Positions 59,477-64,000 of a stretch of 64,000 bases of DNA are shown piece by piece; position 1 is the stretch's first letter, and each line of letters starts with the position of its first letter. A program made the position numbers and the translations under genes. Below the pieces are notes generated by a model. The model made no database searches and had not been told where the DNA came from. It saw nothing but the letters and a program-made list of their open reading frames with translations. Source of the DNA: Phycisphaeraceae bacterium. Lineage in GTDB: Bacteria > Planctomycetota > Phycisphaerae > Phycisphaerales > UBA1924. The DNA lies in contig JACKHF010000001.1 in the NCBI GenBank assembly GCA_020639155.1, positions 1,674,001-1,738,000 on the forward strand, in the 5' to 3' direction.

Positions 59477-61102
59477 ATGATTCTTTCTGCTGTACTCACA
59501 ATCGTTGCCGGATGCCTGCTGGTTGTTTCGGTTGTCGCGTTCATTGGCTGGCGCAAGGGTGCAGGGCCGCACTGCCGAAAATGCAACTACGCGCTCGCTG
59601 GGATTGACACAAAGCATCCATGTCCCGAATGCGGTTGCGACCTTGCAAATCCACGCGCGATCCGGAAAGGATCGAAAACGCGCCGAGGAAAGATCGCACT
59701 CTTCACATTCCTTGTCGCGCTACTGAGCTGTGCAAGTGCTGCGTACCTCGGATTGGCACAATCGCCGAGGTGGAATGCGTACAAGCCGACGTGGCTGCTC
59801 ATGTATGAGGCGAAGAACTCATCCACACAAACTGCAACCGCAGCAATGGGCGTGCTTGTGAAGCGTGCTGTTGCTGGAGATATTCGTCCGGAGCGGTTCG
59901 TGCCTCTGGTGGATCGGGCTATGAAAGAGTATTCTACAACTGCATCTTACGAATCAGCAGAGTATGTTGTTTTTCTCGAATCGGTCCTTGGACAATCAAC
60001 TGGAAATCAAAGCCAGCCGCAAACTCCACCTCCAACGCAACCCAAGCTGTCACTGGTTTCCCAGAGAATAGATCCGTGGGTTGCGATGCTTGCTGTGCTT
60101 CGAGTGCATGGGATGCTCGATGAGCAGCACATGGTACAAGCTCTCAATGAAGCCTTTTCACGAGCTATTTTCTCGGATCAGCCTGTTCAGCAGAGACGTG
60201 TTTCCAGTCGAGTGGGCTTGCTCACATTCGACCGTGATGATGCCGTCAAGTTGATTCTTGGCAGAGTTGAGTTTTCGGCACGATTGACCGAGGTTCGATG
60301 CGGAGACGTGGCGGTTGATGTAGGTATTGCTGCTGAACAGATCCCGCCGAATACCGTGTTTGAGTACACCCGCATTACATCGTCGGGTAGTGGTATACGG
60401 CTGAACAGCACAAGAGAGATCAACTACCAGGCATTGCGAAACGATGCTATCGATCGGGCGGCCGACTCGCTTCGTCCCGGGGCGTATCAGATTGAGCTTG
60501 AATATGCGTTGGACATACTCACTCCACAACTCTCACAGGATGCTCTGTCCGGCATCCCTTCAACACTGACACTGACCCGCCCTCTCACCATCCACGCAAC
60601 AAGTGTCAGCGAACTCGAAATGGTCACATCTGAGGATGGAGTTCCGTCTCCGGACATCCACGTCGATTCCAGAGTTCGTGGAGTTGCTTCGGGCGCGACG
60701 AATGACGTCGGTGTGCATGTGACCGATGTGCGTTCTTCTAATGAAGCCGTTGTTGAGTATTGCCTGAGATTTGAGAACGAGGGACAACTTAACTCAGTGT
60801 GGGCTGATATGGCTGTGGGTGGGACTGTTGCGTTGCGTGTGGGAGATGTGGAGTTGATAATGTTTGAACGGTTTGGATACGATGACACTCCTCAGTGCGT
60901 GGTGTTGCATCAAGGTGTACTCTCGGCGTACACAGGTGCGATTCGTGGGCTTCCGCAAGGAACCCGAAAGGTTGACTTTGTGATCAAGCCCGATCCTCAG
61001 GTGGTGTTCGATCGAGTCGATTTTCCGAGAGTCTGGAACGAGGAAGTTGTGATTCGTGATGTGCCTGTTTTCTGGCCTCCTGGCATCGGTACGGACAAGT
61101 AG
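59477..61102 (+). CDS. Zinc-ribbon membrane protein, large paralogue
   Basis: A 541-residue protein divergent from the frameshifted copy, 55 bases apart. N-terminal helix (about 3-23), ribbon CRKCNYALAGIDTKHPCPECGCD (about 34-56), second helix (about 73-95) and the motif 'WNAYKPTWLLMYEAKNSS', which matches the PxWML.. motif of the cluster at 5756-9979. The outer part is about 190 residues longer than in those paralogues, with a Pro/Gln-rich linker near 175-195 and two beta-rich regions. Function unknown. It lies on the same strand as rplS, 201 bases upstream. Confidence 0.75.
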   Translation: MILSAVLTIVAGCLLVVSVVAFIGWRKGAGPHCRKCNYALAGIDTKHPCPECGCDLANPRAIRKGSKTRRGKIALFTFLVALLSCASAAYLGLAQSPRWNAYKPTWLLMYEAKNSSTQTATAAMGVLVKRAVAGDIRPERFVPLVDRAMKEYSTTASYESAEYVVFLESVLGQSTGNQSQPQTPPPTQPKLSLVSQRIDPWVAMLAVLRVHGMLDEQHMVQALNEAFSRAIFSDQPVQQRRVSSRVGLLTFDRDDAVKLILGRVEFSARLTEVRCGDVAVDVGIAAEQIPPNTVFEYTRITSSGSGIRLNSTREINYQALRNDAIDRAADSLRPGAYQIELEYALDILTPQLSQDALSGIPSTLTLTRPLTIHATSVSELEMVTSEDGVPSPDIHVDSRVRGVASGATNDVGVHVTDVRSSNEAVVEYCLRFENEGQLNSVWADMAVGGTVALRVGDVELIMFERFGYDDTPQCVVLHQGVLSAYTGAIRGLPQGTRKVDFVIKPDPQVVFDRVDFPRVWNEEVVIRDVPVFWPPGIGTDK

Positions 61103-61303
61103 TTTGGGCTTGTCTGCCCGAAAACCCGTGATATTTGTGTGCTACATCCCGAGTCATTGTGGTCCCTGAGTCTGGTCTCGACGAACCTATTGCATCGGGC
61201 TATCATCTCGGCCCGTCGGGACGGGATGCGCGAACGACAGATTGTTCGGGTATTGATAGGAAATGTATACGGAATGGGCTCTGCACGAGCACTGGTGGGT
61301 CAC

Positions 61304-61678
61304 ATGGACACGCAACGACTGATCGAATCGTACAACACAGACACCCTCAAGAGTGATCTGCCCGCGTTTTATGTTGGCGACACCGTGAAGGTGCATGTCC
61401 GCATCGTCGAGGGCGACAAGGAGCGCGTGCAGGTGTACAACGGTGTCGTGATCTCGCGCAAGGGCTCGGGGATCAACGAGATGATCACCGTCCGTCGCGT
61501 TGTCGAGGATTACGGGATCGAGCGCACGTGGCCGCTCAACTCGCCGTTGATCGCGAAGATCGAGGTCGTGCGTCACGGCGACGCCCGCCGGGCGAAGCTG
61601 TACTTCCTGCGTGATCGTGTCGGGCGCTCGCGCCGTCTGCGTGATCGCCGTCGCGGCATGAAGCACGTGCAGGGCTGA
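61304..61678 (+). CDS. rplS: 50S ribosomal protein L19
   Basis: A 124-residue ribosomal protein at the 30S-50S interface. Start at ATG 61304, giving MDTQRLIESYNTDTLKSDLPAF; the upstream open frame is not conserved. Signatures: 'FYVGDTVKVHVRIVEGDKERVQVYNGVVISRKGSGINEMITVRRV' and 'GIERTWPLNSPLIAKIEVVRHGDARRAKLYFLRDRVGRSRRLRDRR'. A strong terminator follows at 61715. It is separated from trmD, its usual partner. Confidence 0.96.
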   Translation: MDTQRLIESYNTDTLKSDLPAFYVGDTVKVHVRIVEGDKERVQVYNGVVISRKGSGINEMITVRRVVEDYGIERTWPLNSPLIAKIEVVRHGDARRAKLYFLRDRVGRSRRLRDRRRGMKHVQG

Positions 61679-61714
61679 GTCGCTGGCACAGATCAAAACT
61701 GAATGACGATTCCC

Positions 61715-61740
61715 ACCCGCCGGTTGTTGGCGGGTTTTTC
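61715..61740 (+). terminator. Rho-independent terminator after rplS
   Basis: ACCCGCC-N7-GGCGGGT followed by TTTTC, a 7-bp GC-rich stem with a T-tract, 37 bases past the stop. Confidence 0.85.
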
Positions 61741-61770
61741 ATTGGATTGTGCTGCTCCTATTGTGCGTGC

Positions 61771-62823
61771 ATGAACGCACTTGTATGTACAAAGCAGGCG
61801 CAGCCCGGCGAGCGGGTCGCGCCGAACATCGAGTTCCAGACCGATTGGCCCGACATTGATGCGCCTGCACCGGGCGAGGTGGTCCTGCGCACGCTCGCCA
61901 GCGCGCTCAACCACATGGACCTGTGGGTCGGGAAGGGCATACCGGGTGTCGATCTCTTGTGGCCCCGCGTGTCGGGATGCGACGCGTGCGCCGAGGTGAT
62001 CGCGGCTGGTGAGGGTGTTGATCCCGCGTGGGTCGGGCGGCGTGTGATCGTGAACGCCGCGTGCCGGGTTCCTGATCGCGTGCGTCCCGATGATCCGCCT
62101 GCGTCGACACTCGCGCCGAACTACGAGCTCATCGGCGAGCATCACAACGGGATGCATCGAGCGCAGTTCTGCGCGCCTGCTGCGAACATCGTGGACGTTG
62201 GTGATGCCGATCCGGTGCAGGCTGCTGCGTTCGGGCTCACCGCACTGACCGCGTGGTCCATGATCGTGACGAAGGGCGAGCTCCGTTCTGGACAGTCCGT
62301 GCTGATTACGGGGATTGGTGGAGGCGTCGCGACCAGTGCGCTGTCGATCGCGAGCCACTTCGGATGCCCCGTGTGTGTGACAAGCCGCCATCAGTGGAAG
62401 CTCGATCGCGCGATGGAACTCGGCGCGACGCACGCGATCCTTGATGAGGGCCAGGACTGGTCGCGCGACGTGCGCGCGTGGACGAACAAGCGTGGTGTCG
62501 ACATGGCGGTCGATTCGACCGGGAAAGCGACGCATCTGAAGTGCATCAAGTCGCTGGCGCGCGGGGGCGCGTACGTCACGCCGGGATGCACGTCCGGTCC
62601 CGACGCTGTGACCGATCTTGCGCGCGTGTTCTGGAACCAGCTGCGCCTGCTCGGCTCGACCATGGGATCGAACGAAGAGTTTGCCGAGGTTGTCAGTCTG
62701 TTCCGCGCGGGCACACTTGCGCCAGCAGTCGATCAGGTCTTTGGTGCACGTGACGGGAGGCAGGCCTACGAGCGCCTCGAAGCAGCCAACCAGTTCGGGA
62801 AGGTGGTCATTGATTGGCGATGA
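61771..62823 (+). CDS. Medium-chain dehydrogenase/reductase (zinc-alcohol dehydrogenase or quinone reductase type)
   Basis: Read from ATG 61771 (350 residues). GroES-like domain with 'LASALNHMDLWVGKGIPGVDLLWPRVSGCDACAEVIAAGEGV', and a Rossmann domain with 'VLITGIGGGVATSALSIASHFGCPVCVTSRHQWKLDRAMELGATHAI'. The usual catalytic Cys/His positions read 'NHMDLW' and 'GCDACAEV', and the four-Cys structural zinc loop is absent, so the enzyme is probably of the quinone oxidoreductase subgroup. NAD(P)H-dependent reduction is likely; the substrate is unknown. Confidence 0.85.
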   Translation: MNALVCTKQAQPGERVAPNIEFQTDWPDIDAPAPGEVVLRTLASALNHMDLWVGKGIPGVDLLWPRVSGCDACAEVIAAGEGVDPAWVGRRVIVNAACRVPDRVRPDDPPASTLAPNYELIGEHHNGMHRAQFCAPAANIVDVGDADPVQAAAFGLTALTAWSMIVTKGELRSGQSVLITGIGGGVATSALSIASHFGCPVCVTSRHQWKLDRAMELGATHAILDEGQDWSRDVRAWTNKRGVDMAVDSTGKATHLKCIKSLARGGAYVTPGCTSGPDAVTDLARVFWNQLRLLGSTMGSNEEFAEVVSLFRAGTLAPAVDQVFGARDGRQAYERLEAANQFGKVVIDWR

Positions 62824-62865
62824 TACTGTGTGCGAAATGATGCTCGTTTGGTATCGCGCGTGACG

Positions 62866-63555
62866 TTATGCCCGGCGCGCACGGATCAGCCCGCGTTTTC
62901 GTGGTGTCTCATCAGGCGCATTCGCATCTCCGATCCGCGCGATCGGTGACGACGGAGTGTTTTTCAGCGGATTCTTCAGCACGAACCACGCCTGGCGCGA
63001 TCCGCGTGTGCGCACAAGCTCCGGCCCGTGGTCTGTCGGCACGACGCGATCGATCCACATCAGTGTCGCGTACTTGGCGCTGCGCTTCGATGCCCAGAAC
63101 GCGTCCGTCCCGCAGATCTTCGAGTTGTGGCCGTCGCGAAGTCGCTGCACGTCCTCGGATGAGTTGAGCTCGAACGTTTCTATGTGTCCGACCCGGACGA
63201 CCGCACGGAATGGGCCCGAGCTCTGTTTGAGCGCGACTATATCAGACACACGCACGCATCCGAACGGCGGAAGTCTGCACTTTGACAGTCTCGCTTCGAT
63301 CGTCTTCTCGCCCGACAGGATGAGATCAAGGTACGGTTTCTGCACGATCGCGACGTGGTGTGCGCGCTCGGGGCGCAATGTGTCTGCGAGTGTCAATGGG
63401 CGCACGAGTGCGCGCTGGCGCTGCGCATCACCAGCTGGGAACAGGAACGGCTGATGTGTTACAGTGTCTGTTAGCACGACACCTCCGGTGTGTGTGTCGA
63501 CCAGAGTGTGTGCCGGGGTTGAACGCATCGACCAATCCAACGGGAATCGGCGCAC
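62866..63555 (-). CDS. ASCH-domain protein
   Basis: A 229-residue protein. The region from about 75 carries the ASCH/PUA-like pattern 'VQKPYLDLILSGEKTIEARLSKCRLPPFGCVRVSDIVALKQSSGPFRAVVRVGHI', with the conserved G-x-K-x-x-E-x-R (GEKTIEAR). ASCH domains bind RNA or nucleotides and some hydrolyse modified cytidine. The N-terminal 70 residues and the C-terminal part (SRQAWFVLKN) are not assigned. It is 21 bases from the partial aminotransferase upstream on the same strand. Confidence 0.75.
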   Translation of the reverse strand: MRRFPLDWSMRSTPAHTLVDTHTGGVVLTDTVTHQPFLFPAGDAQRQRALVRPLTLADTLRPERAHHVAIVQKPYLDLILSGEKTIEARLSKCRLPPFGCVRVSDIVALKQSSGPFRAVVRVGHIETFELNSSEDVQRLRDGHNSKICGTDAFWASKRSAKYATLMWIDRVVPTDHGPELVRTRGSRQAWFVLKNPLKNTPSSPIARIGDANAPDETPRKRGLIRARRA

Positions 63556-63576
63556 GGTGTCAAGATGTCCGTTGTG

Positions 63577-64000
63577 TCATGCGAACGCGCATTGCTCGTT
63601 CGCTAACTCAGATCTGAGTGTGCACGCCAGATACTGGTACTGGTCGATCGAGTTGTAGAGTTGCGCGCTGATGCGCAGTGTCCGCCCGGCGCGCGTCTGG
63701 AAAACCGGGACCTGGATCGCGTGCGCATCGACCAGTCGATCCCAGACCGGGTCGAGATATCGCGTTGTCCATCGCGGGTCTGCCGGGATGAGAGGCACAG
63801 AACTGTGCGATGTCAGGTCTTTGTCAGAATCGAAGATTTTTTCGGTGTTTTTGAGCATTCGTTGCTGGAGTGGATGCAGTGGAAGAATCATGGACGCCAT
63901 CGACGCGAGCATGTGGTCCGGCGCGCCGCGGATGACCGGAAACTCGGACCCCAGTGTCTCAATGATGATCTCGCGTCCGCGGACAGCAAGATCGTGGTTG
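63577..64000 (-). CDS. Class V aminotransferase, C-terminal part (gene runs off the window)
   Basis: The open frame continues past the inner ATG at 63912 to the window edge, so about 140 C-terminal residues are seen. 'DPVWDRLVDAHAIQVPVF' and 'RTLRISAQLYNSIDQYQYLACTL' match the end of isopenicillin-N-epimerase/cysteine-desulfurase-like PLP enzymes, where the Arg of 'LRISAQLYN' binds the substrate carboxylate. The PLP Lys lies outside the window. Substrate unknown. It is followed by the ASCH gene. Confidence 0.8.
   Translation of the reverse strand, partial: NHDLAVRGREIIIETLGSEFPVIRGAPDHMLASMASMILPLHPLQQRMLKNTEKIFDSDKDLTSHSSVPLIPADPRWTTRYLDPVWDRLVDAHAIQVPVFQTRAGRTLRISAQLYNSIDQYQYLACTLRSELANEQCAFA

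Overview
The window looks like a chromosomal piece of a planctomycete, most likely of the Phycisphaerae. Three things point there. There is a roughly 50-residue 'small basic protein' of the Planctomycetes/Chlamydiae/Verrucomicrobia type (2238-2396). There are secreted proteins ending in a dockerin-like tail of the form CYADCD..LNIFDYICFGNAY..GCP. There is also a large family of membrane proteins with a CxxC...CPECG zinc ribbon. Genes are mostly dense, base composition is moderately GC-rich, and both strands are used. I saw no rRNA, tRNA, CRISPR array or insertion sequence.

Layout. 1-5650: end of an unknown gene, a zinc-ribbon membrane protein, a P-loop/deoxyribosyltransferase-like protein, the small basic protein, a SPOR-like membrane protein, a lone nuoI and an exported DJ-1/PfpI-TPR protein. 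5756-9979: three tandem zinc-ribbon paralogues with an exported protein among them. 9994-18926: two pairs of GNAT acetyltransferases, gnd, two secreted dockerin-tailed proteins and two more zinc-ribbon paralogues. 18927-21064: a compact, AT-richer island that I read as a retron. 21180-33579: housekeeping and mixed genes (atpC, FecCD permease, arfB, HU, PilZ, glycosyltransferase, MBL hydrolase, cytochrome c, nrdR, phosphohexomutase, rpoN, recR). 33712-40491: phosphatase, GT39-like transferase, EEP-fold protein, coiled-coil protein, pfkB-type kinase and yebC. 40595-48259: the nusA-infB-ylxP-rbfA cluster, read leftwards. 48793-64000: neuC/neuB, mlaF/mlaD, a lipase-like protein, trmD, three zinc-ribbon genes (one frameshifted), rplS, a medium-chain dehydrogenase, an ASCH protein and a partial class V aminotransferase.

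The most interesting part is 18927-21064. A good sigma-70-type promoter (TTGACA, 16 nt, TAGTAT) overlaps a palindrome. It is followed by about 320 nt of highly structured non-coding sequence, a 97-residue orphan protein, an XRE-family HTH protein and a 317-residue reverse transcriptase with retron hallmarks (YVDD, an HAxxH region X, a VIT-x-LVVN region Y). The non-coding stretch has a long imperfect hairpin that could be the msd. It also has a 15-bp long-range helix (a1/a2-like) whose 3' strand ends exactly at the Shine-Dalgarno of the 97-residue gene. This suggests a retron in which the ncRNA, or its reverse transcript, controls translation of a small effector.

A second theme is that normally conserved operons are broken up by members of expanded lineage-specific families. 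A dockerin-tailed secreted protein sits between infB and ylxP. Zinc-ribbon genes sit between trmD and rplS. nuoI, atpC and mlaFD appear without their usual partners.
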